A stretch of 62,176 nt of DNA, taken from Saprospiraceae bacterium. Lineage in GTDB: Bacteria; Bacteroidota; Bacteroidia; Chitinophagales; Saprospiraceae. How positions within the stretch are numbered: the first letter of the stretch is position 1; every line of letters starts with the position of its first letter. The notes under the pieces are model-generated. The model saw nothing but the letters and a program-made list of their open reading frames with translations, did no database searches and was not told the DNA's origin. This document shows positions 1 through 8,764 of the stretch, piece by piece. The stretch spans positions 1-62,176 of the forward strand of contig JAGQWR010000031.1 in assembly GCA_020437105.1 (NCBI GenBank), given 5' to 3'. Both the position numbers and the translations under genes were made by a program.

Positions 1-24
1 AGATTTATCTCCTACGGAGATGGG
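1..24. repeat. REP-like hairpin copy at window edge
   Basis: The first bases contain ATCTCCTACGGAGAT, a palindrome. The same 23-base stretch recurs at about 61459-61481, in both cases just downstream of a T9SS sorting-domain 3' end read on the minus strand. Related hairpins lie at 1623-1652 and 61402-61430. It appears to be a short dispersed element, cut by the window boundary. Confidence 0.5.
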
Positions 25-43
25 TTTTTGACCAAGCGCTTTA

Positions 44-1567
44 TCACTGCTTCACAAATTTCTCCGAAAAAACAACGCCTTTTTCTGTCTGACAGGAAAC
101 AACATATATCCCATTGGCAAAAGGACTCACATCAATAGTATAATTATTATCAGTGGCGCTGATTTGTGCGGACCAGATTAATTTTCCCAAGGCATCGTGG
201 ATTTTTAAAGTACCAGGTAGCCCGAAACGTTCCAGATTGATTGATATTTGATTGGTTGTCGGGTTGGGGTAAAGCGCAATATCTGGCGGCGACGGCAGTA
301 CCTCCTCCACTACATCTACAGACAAACCCAGGGTATCACAAGGACTGCCAGCCAAAGCACCCAATTTATAATAAGGAAAATGTGGCAGAGAGGAATTATT
401 CCAGGTAGGTAGCATCAAACCCATCGGCTCAAAGTCGCAGGCTGCTCCCGGCTGGTCTGGCTCGTGGATGATGTGCATGGCATAAACGCCATTATTGCAA
501 TTGACATAAATTTTATTATCAGGTGCCAGTTGCATCATAAAAAAATTGGCCGCAAAGGGGTAAGGGGCAAAATAGTTATCCCATTCTGCAACAACTTGTT
601 GGCTGGCGGCCAGATCGGGTGCCTCCGTATCAAATTGAAATACTTTGGCTGTTACGCTGCTATATAAATATCTGGAATTTGGAGAAAAGGCGATACCGGA
701 ACCATAGGAAGTATCTGGGATAACGACTTCCTGAAAATTACTGAACATACCCGTACAACGATCAAAATCATATAGCTTCACTGATTGGGGACCTGCAATT
801 AGGGATCCATCATTTCGGGCATATTTAGTCCCATCTGGTGAAAATACTGCCTGAGCGGCACCACCATTTCGGTCAATAGCTGCGCCTATTTCTTGAGTGT
901 ATCTAAAGGAAATGCCTGTTGGATCAACTAAAAAAGTGTGATATTCATTTGAATCAAACCGGGGTTTTACTATCCACCAATCTCGACCATTAGCATGTCG
1001 AACAGCTGTTGAATGTCCAGCATCAAAAGTATCTTGAAGGATCAGGTTATTTTTCGATAAAACCAAACCTTCTGGGTTGGACATATCAATTATAGTAAAA
1101 TAAAAATGAAAAGTTGTCACGGTACTACATATATCACAAATGTCGATACTTTCATGAATTAAATAATATAGGCTTTCATTTCCTGGATCAGGTAAAACAA
1201 ATGCTCCATTTGGTACTTTATATCCATATTGTTCATTTATTTCAGCATACAAACCTGGATTTAGGCCATTTCCATTCGTTATCGTATCTCCAAAACTATT
1301 GCATATTCGGATTCCGTTTGTATAAAACAATAAATTTCCTGTAGTGTCGCAAATACTTGAATTGGTTAACGAAAAATAAAGGTCTCGGAAATTATAGGTC
1401 AACTCAACTGGCGTTTCATGGAAATTAAAATCGGTGCCGCCAAAATCAGGATAATTGGGATCATTACCATAGCCTATTTGCCAACGGTAGTCACGTAGGC
1501 TGTCGGATTGAGCAAAAGCAAATGAGGAGAAAACAAGTAAAATAAAAAGAGTGTATATGTTTGTCAT
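44..1567 (-). CDS. T9SS-sorted secreted beta-propeller-like protein
   Basis: This is a 507-residue exported protein of unknown substrate. Residues 1-19 are a clear signal peptide ending FAFAQ. The middle part has propeller-like strands, with AVFSPDGTKYA and IAFSPNSRYLYSS as typical blade motifs. The last 75 or so residues form a type A T9SS sorting domain, starting at LYPNPTTNQ and ending in the basic KFVKQ. T9SS domains direct outer-membrane translocation, followed by surface attachment or release. It probably sits alone as a single transcript, since the next gene is a regulator on the same strand 400 bases upstream. Function beyond export is not recognisable. A decayed copy of its 3' end lies near 61.5 kb. 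Confidence 0.85.
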   Translation of the reverse strand: MTNIYTLFILLVFSSFAFAQSDSLRDYRWQIGYGNDPNYPDFGGTDFNFHETPVELTYNFRDLYFSLTNSSICDTTGNLLFYTNGIRICNSFGDTITNGNGLNPGLYAEINEQYGYKVPNGAFVLPDPGNESLYYLIHESIDICDICSTVTTFHFYFTIIDMSNPEGLVLSKNNLILQDTFDAGHSTAVRHANGRDWWIVKPRFDSNEYHTFLVDPTGISFRYTQEIGAAIDRNGGAAQAVFSPDGTKYARNDGSLIAGPQSVKLYDFDRCTGMFSNFQEVVIPDTSYGSGIAFSPNSRYLYSSVTAKVFQFDTEAPDLAASQQVVAEWDNYFAPYPFAANFFMMQLAPDNKIYVNCNNGVYAMHIIHEPDQPGAACDFEPMGLMLPTWNNSSLPHFPYYKLGALAGSPCDTLGLSVDVVEEVLPSPPDIALYPNPTTNQISINLERFGLPGTLKIHDALGKLIWSAQISATDNNYTIDVSPFANGIYVVSCQTEKGVVFSEKFVKQ

Positions 1568-1617
1568 AGGGAGTAATTATTAAAGAGCACAACACTTTCG
1601 CTTCGAGTATAAGCCCC

Positions 1618-1700
1618 CATTCCTTGCTCCAGCGGAGCAACATCTTTGTAGCAATTTCAATATACAGATTTTTCAAGCACCGTAGGTGCGACACCTGTTC
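1618..1700. repeat. REP-like hairpin pair
   Basis: Two short hairpins occur here: TTGCTCCAGCGGAGCAA followed by ATCTTTGTAGC, and GCACCGTAGGTGC. The same arrangement, with altered but still pairing stems, is found at 61359-61430. The arms vary while the flanking ATCTTTGTA is kept, as expected of a REP-type or small mobile palindrome family. Confidence 0.55.
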
Positions 1701-1734
1701 TTTCAAACGGGTTGAATGGTCTAAGGTCGAAGGT

Positions 1735-1960
1735 CTAGGGATTGCCAAACTCAAACCCACACTCAAACTCACACTCAAACTCAAACTACCTCGGGGAGCC
1801 TCCGCCCTGCGTCGTGGGGAGTGCGCGCCTGCGGCTTGCGGGAGAGGTTCAGCTGCGCTGATCGGGGAGTTTTTTTTTGTCGAAGGTCGAAGGTCTAGAG
1901 GTTCAAACTCAAACTCCCCCGATAGCTATCGGGGCAAACTCAAACTACCTCGGTTCTCCC
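1735..1960. repeat. Composite intergenic repeat: CAAACT tracts and GC-rich block
   Basis: Tandem CTCAAA/CAAACT tracts (1745-1795) lead into a GC-rich block, a T9 run, GTCGAAGGTCGAAGGTCTAG, then the palindrome CCCCGATAGCTATCGGGG flanked on both sides by CAAACTCAAACT. Positions 1809-1953 match 5384-5524 over about 140 bases with few differences. The repeat stops ten bases before the stop codon of the LytTR gene. Open frames crossing it are not believable genes. Confidence 0.8.
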
Positions 1961-1962
1961 CT

Positions 1963-2706
1963 TCAACAAAACTGGTTGAAAAAGGCAGATTTCCTTCTGC
2001 GGCTCAAGGGGATGGAAGTGCCGGTTTTTAAAATCAACTCGCCTTCAGGGGAATAGGACTCTACATAGCGTAAATTGACCAGGTGGGATTTATGTGTAGC
2101 AAAAAAGCCACAGCTGGATAATGCTTTTACAAAATATCCAATATTCCTGCTACTGGTCGCTTTTCCCTGCTCTGTAAAGATCTCAGTATATTTCCCGGCT
2201 GCTTCACAACGAACGATAGTCTTGGTTGGTAAAAAGGTATAGCCTTGCTGTACAGGAACTGCTATTTGTTCTTTCATTGGTTTTGCCGCAGGATTTTGCA
2301 ATGCCCTGAAAGTAGTTTCACTAAATAGTTGTTTCAGTATCCGGAAACCTGAAAAAAGCGAGAAACTTGCTTTTTCCGGGTCCAGAGTCTGCTCTTCAGT
2401 TTGACTGAACCAGAGTAAATCGCCTTTCAACTCGTTCAGTTTTTCCAGTAATTCAATGCTTTGTTGTTGTGTCAGGTCCAGATCCAGCAGAAATACTCTG
2501 GGAGCAATTGGTTGAATCAGGCCAGACATTGAAAGGAGTTCCTCATAATCCATGTTGCATTCGGCTGCCTGTTTAAGCAAATGCAGGATGTTATTAAGTT
2601 TGGAGTTCTCCGGGTTTTTGTCAACAATTTCGGTTTTGGTGATCATATCTATGGAGCGTTTTTTCACTTGGCTATTTGGGCATACCCAAATAAATCGAGT
2701 AGTCAT
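1963..2706 (-). CDS. LytTR-type DNA-binding response regulator-like protein
   Basis: Residues 147-247 form a LytTR DNA-binding domain, with the typical THKSHLVNLRYV segment near residue 204 and a closing IPLSRRR motif. The N-terminal part (about 38-115) resembles a worn receiver-like domain but lacks a convincing phosphorylated Asp context, so signal input is unclear. LytTR proteins bind promoter DNA and usually act with a histidine kinase; none is adjacent. An internal ATG at residue 21 (position 2646) is an alternative start. The 3' end abuts the composite repeat. A transcription regulator of unknown targets. Confidence 0.75.
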   Translation of the reverse strand: MTTRFIWVCPNSQVKKRSIDMITKTEIVDKNPENSKLNNILHLLKQAAECNMDYEELLSMSGLIQPIAPRVFLLDLDLTQQQSIELLEKLNELKGDLLWFSQTEEQTLDPEKASFSLFSGFRILKQLFSETTFRALQNPAAKPMKEQIAVPVQQGYTFLPTKTIVRCEAAGKYTEIFTEQGKATSSRNIGYFVKALSSCGFFATHKSHLVNLRYVESYSPEGELILKTGTSIPLSRRRKSAFFNQFC

Positions 2707-2866
2707 CCCTGTAACAAAACAGTAATGAATCCAATGGATCAGGCTAGTAAAATAGCCAGCACCTCCATTTCAGGTGCCAGGGCTCTTGAACGGTGTCGAT
2801 CAAAAATTAGAGCGAAAGTTTGAATTTTCGGAGCAAAACGGTAGTTGGGAAGTCCCCTCTACCTTA

Positions 2867-3073
2867 TTAATCGTTTTTAAGCTTTTCTCTGAGCGCCGGT
2901 CGTTTACCTTTCCAAACCGATGATTCAGAAATCCGACCGTTTATTAATTCTAAAGTAACAAATTCTTTTGTGCTTCCTAATTTGAACTTAAATATTTTTT
3001 GCATGCATGCCACTTGGAAGGTACGGATTTTTCTGGCCAGAGTCTGTACCGAGTCAAAACCATTATTTCTCAC
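2867..3073 (-). CDS. Possible small basic protein, doubtful
   Basis: A 68-residue basic open frame lies between the LytTR gene and the next plus-strand T9SS gene. No family is recognised, and there is no signal peptide or membrane segment. The otherwise gene-free stretch and ordinary amino-acid composition make it possible, but random frames of this length are common. It could equally be a fragment of a decayed gene. Confidence 0.22.
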   Translation of the reverse strand: MRNNGFDSVQTLARKIRTFQVACMQKIFKFKLGSTKEFVTLELINGRISESSVWKGKRPALREKLKND

Positions 3074-3122
3074 AAAGATCCCGTGAATGATTTAATCGTT
3101 TTTTCAAATTAAACCACTACCG

Positions 3123-5246
3123 ATGAAAAAAATTACGCTCCTTATTTTATCGCTTATAACGGCGATGCAACTTTATTCCCAACCTTTCGATAATGGAGAT
3201 TTCGAACAATTCACCTGCCTGCCTGTGTGTGCCAACCCGATATCCTGCACACCATCCTGGTGGGCATATGATGGGACGCCAAACGCCATTTATGCCGGCG
3301 GTGGCTGTGACCGCCTCGTTTGCCAGGGAGATTTCAGTATGTTAATTCGCAGAGGAGATCAAACCGGCGTAAAACAACCTGCAACTAAGAACCCTGTATT
3401 TCAGCAGCCAGCCGGAGGTAATTATGCTGTTAATATGGACTTTTATATTAGTGAAAATTCCGAAACAAGTGGCCGGCTTGAAATCTATGGTGAAAACGGA
3501 AACGGACTCGTCTTACTGGGATCATCGGATTGCATTCCTGCGGAAGACCTTTGCCAGAATATCACTGTCACCCTGAACCCCTCAGTCGTAGATTATGAAA
3601 ACCTGGTATTTGGGGTGGACAATTGTAGTGGGCTTCTAGGTTCTTTTCTCCCTGTTATTGAAGGGGTCATGGACAACATAAGCATGTGCCAGCCCTATGA
3701 GATCCTCATAAGCACGCCAAATTGTAACGACCTCTGTTTTACTTTAAAGGAAAATAACTGTAGCGGCATCGATTCTGAGTCCCTAGTGATGAATCAGGAT
3801 CAATACTTTTTCTTCATCACCACCCCGAACGGTGATGAAGTGGTTCTGGATTCCGAAAACCCGGAGGGATGTATGCAAATCCCACCTGGAACAACCGTTG
3901 AATTGCTTTTTGAAGTTTTTATCCTGTATAAAAATGGGGATTTGGGATATTATTCTTATACCGAAGAATATACACAGCCCGATCCACAAACTACGGCCGA
4001 ATTTATCGTTGTCGATTCTAATGGAGATGAGGAGGACGTATTCTGCTATGGCGAGCCGATATACTTCCAGAATACCAACACCAATGATGAAACAGAATGG
4101 TTTATCGCTATCTGTATGCAAAACATTGGAGATCTACCCTCCGACCCCTGCCTGGGCTGGACCAGCAATCAGGTTAATGGCAACTGGAACCAGGGCCAGG
4201 TGCCAGACAGCCCCATAAATTTGTTAACCGATGTATGGCAGCTTCATCACCCGGACTGGGACTTCTGGCCAAATCTTCAATACACCGTTCAATTGGCAGT
4301 ACGGAATAAACCTTGCGTCAGTTGGGAAGCGTATTATGTCACCTTCATTGTAGAGGAATGTTCTGTAGATGTAATCAACTACACCATTACGCCTATTGAT
4401 GAATGTACCTATTGCTTCTCGCCAAATTTTGAAGTTTCAGATTGTATCGACTATACCAATTATTATTGGGATTTCGGAGACGGCGAAACCAGCACAGAGC
4501 TTAATCCTTGCCATACCTTCGACTCAAATGACAACTTTAATGTTAAGTTTATTCTGGAAGGTTACTCAATGGATCCCAATGGCAACCCTGCTCCGGTAGC
4601 CTGCTCCTGGGATGAATTTGGTTCCATTATTTGTCCGCACGAATGCGAGCCAGCCTGTAAATGTGATGTAAGTAATGTCGCGATTGGCGGCTTATACTCT
4701 TCCGGCTGTCAGGGCTATGCATGGCCTGAAACAGCGGTTGGTAATGAATGTACCAAAGTATTAAGTTATTCATGGGATTGGGGCGACAACACGCCTGGCA
4801 CTGCTACCTCCTCCCCAGCAGGCGTTTGGCATAATTATAACTCTTCCGGGTTGTACCTGGTATGCCTAACTGTCACTGCCCTAAACCTGGAAACCGGTGC
4901 CATTTGCTCAGAAAAGGTTTGCAGCGGACTGGCTATCCATTGCGCCGCGGAGAGTTTTGGTCAGCCGGGTTCTGCCAGAAGTGATCAAAATTTAGACTGG
5001 CTGCAGCACACTGACCTATTCTATCCAAATCCGGCAGATACAGAGTTATTCTTTATTTCAGAATTAACAGATGGTCAGATAAATCCGATAGCCATCATTT
5101 ACGATGCCACCGGAAAAACATTGATCCAGCAGCCGCTGACCAGCCATATACCTATTGATATCAGCAGCTTAAATGCAGGTGTTTATTTCGTTAAAATCAG
5201 AACCGATAATGGTCTGAATACCGTGAAAAAACTGGTAGTTAAATAA
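3123..5246 (+). CDS. T9SS-sorted PKD-domain secreted protein
   Basis: This is a 707-residue exported protein. It has an N-terminal signal peptide (MKKITLLILSLITAMQLYSQ), a Cys-rich central region, and two PKD-type beta-sandwich repeats recognisable by YYWDFGDGETS (about residue 446) and YSWDWGDNTPG (about 560). The C-terminal T9SS sorting domain starts near FYPNPADTE and ends KLVVK. PKD modules usually mediate protein or polysaccharide contacts on the surface, so an adhesin-like or structural role is plausible. No catalytic domain is seen. A paralogue of similar style lies at 44695-47394. It stands alone, followed by a terminator hairpin. Confidence 0.85.
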   Translation: MKKITLLILSLITAMQLYSQPFDNGDFEQFTCLPVCANPISCTPSWWAYDGTPNAIYAGGGCDRLVCQGDFSMLIRRGDQTGVKQPATKNPVFQQPAGGNYAVNMDFYISENSETSGRLEIYGENGNGLVLLGSSDCIPAEDLCQNITVTLNPSVVDYENLVFGVDNCSGLLGSFLPVIEGVMDNISMCQPYEILISTPNCNDLCFTLKENNCSGIDSESLVMNQDQYFFFITTPNGDEVVLDSENPEGCMQIPPGTTVELLFEVFILYKNGDLGYYSYTEEYTQPDPQTTAEFIVVDSNGDEEDVFCYGEPIYFQNTNTNDETEWFIAICMQNIGDLPSDPCLGWTSNQVNGNWNQGQVPDSPINLLTDVWQLHHPDWDFWPNLQYTVQLAVRNKPCVSWEAYYVTFIVEECSVDVINYTITPIDECTYCFSPNFEVSDCIDYTNYYWDFGDGETSTELNPCHTFDSNDNFNVKFILEGYSMDPNGNPAPVACSWDEFGSIICPHECEPACKCDVSNVAIGGLYSSGCQGYAWPETAVGNECTKVLSYSWDWGDNTPGTATSSPAGVWHNYNSSGLYLVCLTVTALNLETGAICSEKVCSGLAIHCAAESFGQPGSARSDQNLDWLQHTDLFYPNPADTELFFISELTDGQINPIAIIYDATGKTLIQQPLTSHIPIDISSLNAGVYFVKIRTDNGLNTVKKLVVK

Positions 5247-5264
5247 GTAAGGTTCTCTATAAAG

Positions 5265-5301
5265 AAAAAGCCGGCTCTCTATTACAGGGGGTCGGCTTTT
5301 C
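5265..5301 (+). terminator. Rho-independent terminator
   Basis: AAAAAGCCGGC and GTCGGCTTTTC form an imperfect stem followed by T-rich sequence, about 20 bases after the stop of the PKD/T9SS gene. Confidence 0.6.
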
Positions 5302-5324
5302 TATTTCGTTTGGTCGAAGGTTCG

Positions 5325-5770
5325 GAGATTTTCAAACTACTTTGTGGAATGTTCCGCTGCGCGTCACGTGGAGCCGCCGCTGCGCGTCGTGGGGAGTGCG
5401 CGCCTTCGGCTTGCGGGGGAGGTTCAGCTGCGCTGAACGGGGAGTTTTTTTTTGTCTAAGGTCTAAGGTCTAGAGGTTCAAACTCAAACTCTCTGATAGC
5501 TATCGGGGCAAACTCAAACTACCTCGACCGGGCGCAGCCCCTAGACCGCAAAGCCGAAGGCAAGCTAGACCAGGCCAAAGGCCATAGACTGCCAGTTTCA
5601 TGTCGATTTACCATAAAAACCTCAAACTCACTCTCCCCCGATAGCTATTGGGGCAAACTCAAACTACCTCGACCAAAAGGCCTGCAAGGCCTGCAAGGCC
5701 TAATAGACCAAAAAGTCTAAAAGACTTAATAGACCCAAAGGGCTAAAAGCCCTAATCGACTAAAAAACCC
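5325..5770. repeat. Large composite repeat region with GACC micro-hairpin arrays
   Basis: This gene-free 500-base gap is almost wholly repetitive. It holds a second copy of the GC-rich/T9/CAAACT block (5384-5524) and two copies of the GATAGCTAT palindrome. An array at 5525-5590 has AGACC motifs separated by GGGCGCAGCCC, GCCGAAGGC and GGCCAAAGGCC palindromes. A second array at 5669-5765 has TAGACC separated by AGTCTAAAAGACT and AGGGCTAAAAGCCCT. It separates the convergent T9SS and alaS genes. Confidence 0.8.
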
Positions 5771-5797
5771 TTCCATTTTCACCCCAACTCCCCCAAA

Positions 5798-8419
5798 CTA
5801 AACCGCTTCCTTCGCCGCAGCGATCGCTGCATCAAGACCACTCGCGTCTTTCCCGCCGGCAGAAGCGAAAAACGGTTGTCCGCCGCCGCCGCCTTTGATG
5901 TGGCTGGCGATTTGGCGGATCAGTTTTCCGGCATTTAGCTCGGTCGTTTCGGTTAAGGATTTGGTGATGTTGATCATGAGTTGCGGCTTGTCACTAACAT
6001 TCGCGCCAAGCACGATCACCGCCGGACTCAATTCCTGCTCCAATTGGAATACCAGGTTTTTGAGCGCGGCCCCATCCGAAATAGGTACTACCGCAGCCAA
6101 TAATTTATAGCCGTCTTTTTGCACTGCTGCCTGAATAAGCTCATCCTTAATAGAGCCAGCCTGCGCAGCCTGCATTTTTTCTATTTCCTTTTTCAGTGCC
6201 CGGTTTTCGTCCTGCAAAGCAGCTACCTGCCTGGCCGGGTGCGGTGCATTTTTAAACAACTGCCGCACAGCTCCCAATTCATCCAACTCATTCTGGAAGA
6301 AGGCCTCTGCTTCGGTGCCTGTTACTGCTTCAATCCGACGGATACCGGAAGCTACAGAGCTTTCTGAAACGATTTTAAACTGGCCTATCTGTCCGGTTGC
6401 CTGCACGTGGGTACCCCCACAAAGCTCCCGGCTGAAATTTTCATCAAAGGTGATCACCCGCACGGAATCGCCATACTTTTCGCCAAAGAGCATCATGGCG
6501 CCGGTTTTCCGGGCTTCTTCGATCGGTACATTCCGGGCTTCTTCCAATGGAATGTTTTCCCGGATTTTTTCATTCACCATTTCCTCGATGGCTCGAACTT
6601 CGCTGTCCTCTACTTTCTGGAAATGTGAAAAGTCAAAACGCAGGCGGGCTCCGTCCACATCCTGTCCTTTCTGAAGCGCATGCTCGCCAAGAATACTGTG
6701 GAGTGCGGCGTGCATCAGGTGGGTCGCGGTGTGGTTGCGCTCAATGGCATGGCGACGTGTATCATCGACTTCTGCCAGTACTTCCCATTCAATCTTGTTC
6801 GGTAATTCTTCTGTTATGTGAACGATCAGATCATTCTCCTTTTGGGTATCTACTACCCGAATCAATTCATTGCCAAAATGCAAGACACCCTGGTCGCCTG
6901 CTTGTCCGCCGCTTTCTCCGTAAAAGGGGGTGCGGTTTAAGACGATCTGGTAGCGGTCGCCCCGTTTGTCTTTTACCTGGCGGTATTTGATCACCTTGGC
7001 ATCTTCGACCAACAATTCATCGTATCCAACAAATTCGGTTTGGTTTTGAGACAGGATTTCGATCCAGTCGCCTACTGCTTTTTTTGCGTCTGCGCGCGAA
7101 CGGGCTTTCTGCTCTTGCAGGGCCTTATCAAAACCAGCCTCGTCGATTGTCAGGCCTTTCTCGGAGGCGATCAGGCGCGTAAGGTCGATCGGAAACCCGA
7201 AGGTATCATATAACTCAAAAGCATCAGCTCCAGTGATCTGACCACTGGCCACATCGAGTTGGGCAAAGCGGTTTAAGCCATTCTCCAGGGTATTTAAAAA
7301 GGAGCGCTCCTCCCCTTCTATCACTTTTTTAATCTGATTTTTTTGTCCGACAAGCTCCGGAAATACATCCCCGAAGTAATCCGACAACAGCGGCACCAGC
7401 GTATGCAGGAAGGGTTGTTTGATATCCAGGAAAGAATAGTAGTACCGTACTGCCCGGCGCAAAATCCGTCGGATTACATAACCGGCACCGGTATTTCCAG
7501 GCAACTGGCCATCCGCAATAGCGAAACTCACTGCCCGCAAATGGTCAACCACTACGCGCATGGCAATGTCAACGTAGGCATCATCCGCATAACTGGCGGT
7601 ATAGGTTTTGCCGCTTGTTTTAGCTACCTGCTCAATGAACGGAGAGAAAACATCTGTATCGTAATTAGATTTTTTGGCCTGAATAGCCATACACAGGCGT
7701 TCGAAGCCCATGCCGGTATCCACGTGTTTTGCCGGGAGGTTTTCCAGGCTGCCATCTGCTTTGCGATTAAACTGGATAAAAACGAGGTTCCAGATCTCTA
7801 CGACAAGCGGGTCGTCGTTGTTGACCAGTTCGCGGGCGTCTTTTGCCAGTTGCTGTTCGGGAGTACGCAGGTCATAATGAATCTCTGAACAGGGGCCGCA
7901 GGGGCCCGTATCACCCATTTCCCAGAAGTTGTCTTTTTTGTCGAAATAGAGAATCCGATCTTCAGGCACGTGCTTTTTCCAGAAAGTTGCGGCTTCATTA
8001 TCGCGTTCTAATCCTTCTGATTCATCGCCCTGAAAAACAGAAACATAGAGGCGGTTCTTATCGAGCTTATAGACCTCAGTGAGCAATTCCCATGCCCAAT
8101 CGATGGCTTCTTCTTTAAAATAATCGCCAATCGACCAGTTTCCGAGCATTTCAAACATGGTATGGTGGTAGCTGTCGCGACCAACCTCTTCCAGGTCATT
8201 GTGCTTGCCTGATACCCGCAAGCACTTCTGCGTATCTGCAATGCGTGGATTATCAGGTATTTGATTGCCCAGGAAAAAATCTTTAAACTGGTTCATTCCC
8301 GCATTGGTAAACATCAATGTGGGGTCATTTTTATTGACCATCGGAGCAGAAGCAACGATCTTATGTCCCTTGGATTCGAAAAAATCTAAAAACTGTTGGC
8401 GTATCTTTCTGGAGTTCAT
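5798..8419 (-). CDS. alaS: Alanyl-tRNA synthetase
   Basis: Charges tRNA-Ala with alanine in the cytoplasm and hydrolyses mischarged Ser/Gly-tRNA-Ala. At 873 residues it has the normal full length. The class II catalytic core carries the motif NAGMNQFKDFFLG near residue 40. The editing domain carries HTATHLMHAALH (about 565-576) and the downstream ELCGGTH metal-binding motif near 665. The C-terminal DHHA1/C-Ala part ends in the glycine-rich GGGGGQPFFASAGG. The ATG start at 8419 gives the conserved MNSRKIRQQFLDFFESKGH N-terminus. It is transcribed alone, divergent from the M23 peptidase gene. Confidence 0.98.
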   Translation of the reverse strand: MNSRKIRQQFLDFFESKGHKIVASAPMVNKNDPTLMFTNAGMNQFKDFFLGNQIPDNPRIADTQKCLRVSGKHNDLEEVGRDSYHHTMFEMLGNWSIGDYFKEEAIDWAWELLTEVYKLDKNRLYVSVFQGDESEGLERDNEAATFWKKHVPEDRILYFDKKDNFWEMGDTGPCGPCSEIHYDLRTPEQQLAKDARELVNNDDPLVVEIWNLVFIQFNRKADGSLENLPAKHVDTGMGFERLCMAIQAKKSNYDTDVFSPFIEQVAKTSGKTYTASYADDAYVDIAMRVVVDHLRAVSFAIADGQLPGNTGAGYVIRRILRRAVRYYYSFLDIKQPFLHTLVPLLSDYFGDVFPELVGQKNQIKKVIEGEERSFLNTLENGLNRFAQLDVASGQITGADAFELYDTFGFPIDLTRLIASEKGLTIDEAGFDKALQEQKARSRADAKKAVGDWIEILSQNQTEFVGYDELLVEDAKVIKYRQVKDKRGDRYQIVLNRTPFYGESGGQAGDQGVLHFGNELIRVVDTQKENDLIVHITEELPNKIEWEVLAEVDDTRRHAIERNHTATHLMHAALHSILGEHALQKGQDVDGARLRFDFSHFQKVEDSEVRAIEEMVNEKIRENIPLEEARNVPIEEARKTGAMMLFGEKYGDSVRVITFDENFSRELCGGTHVQATGQIGQFKIVSESSVASGIRRIEAVTGTEAEAFFQNELDELGAVRQLFKNAPHPARQVAALQDENRALKKEIEKMQAAQAGSIKDELIQAAVQKDGYKLLAAVVPISDGAALKNLVFQLEQELSPAVIVLGANVSDKPQLMINITKSLTETTELNAGKLIRQIASHIKGGGGGQPFFASAGGKDASGLDAAIAAAKEAV

Positions 8420-8630
8420 GTAGCAACCCGATTTTGCGCTGGGTAGTTAAAAAAAGCGAATGATTATGTAAAAATGACACGAATATGCATATTTGCGTCC
8501 GCTAGAATACTTTGAATTTTTGGCACTTAGTAATCCCCACAAACCCGCTCCGCCATTCATTTGGCCATCTTTTTCCGTAAATAAATTCCAACTTCCTAAT
8601 TCTCAGAGAGTTATTTTTTTGGCAATTTAT

Positions 8631-8661
8631 TTTGGAATACGACAAGCAGGTTATATTTTTG
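8631..8661 (+). promoter_or_regulatory. Candidate Bacteroidota promoter for the M23 gene
   Basis: The 345-base gap between alaS and the M23 gene contains TTTGG at 8631-8635 and TATATTTTTG at 8652-8661, about right for the Bacteroidota -33 TTTG and -7 TAnnTTTG boxes. That leaves a leader of roughly 100 bases before the ATG at 8765. Nothing else stands out in the gap. Confidence 0.35.
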
Positions 8662-8764
8662 GGGCCTAAGGGAGGAAAAATCTAAATTTGACAATCCGGT
8701 TTTTTGGCATCAGGCCATTAAGATTGGGTGCAAATTTAGCATTTACTGACCGAACAAATCACTC

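Noticed and set aside
1624..2031. 135-residue open frame on the plus strand in the repeat region
   Set aside because: It is made of the CAAACT tracts and GC-rich repeat block and overlaps the LytTR gene; its composition follows the DNA repeat, not a protein.
5525..5770. Regular short repeats as a CRISPR array
   Set aside because: Units are 16-20 bases, spacers are palindromes with shared loops rather than unique 30-base spacers, and there are no cas genes.
6547..7888. Several long plus-strand frames opposite alaS (up to 181 residues)
   Set aside because: alaS is certain on the minus strand and these are antisense shadows with no family features.
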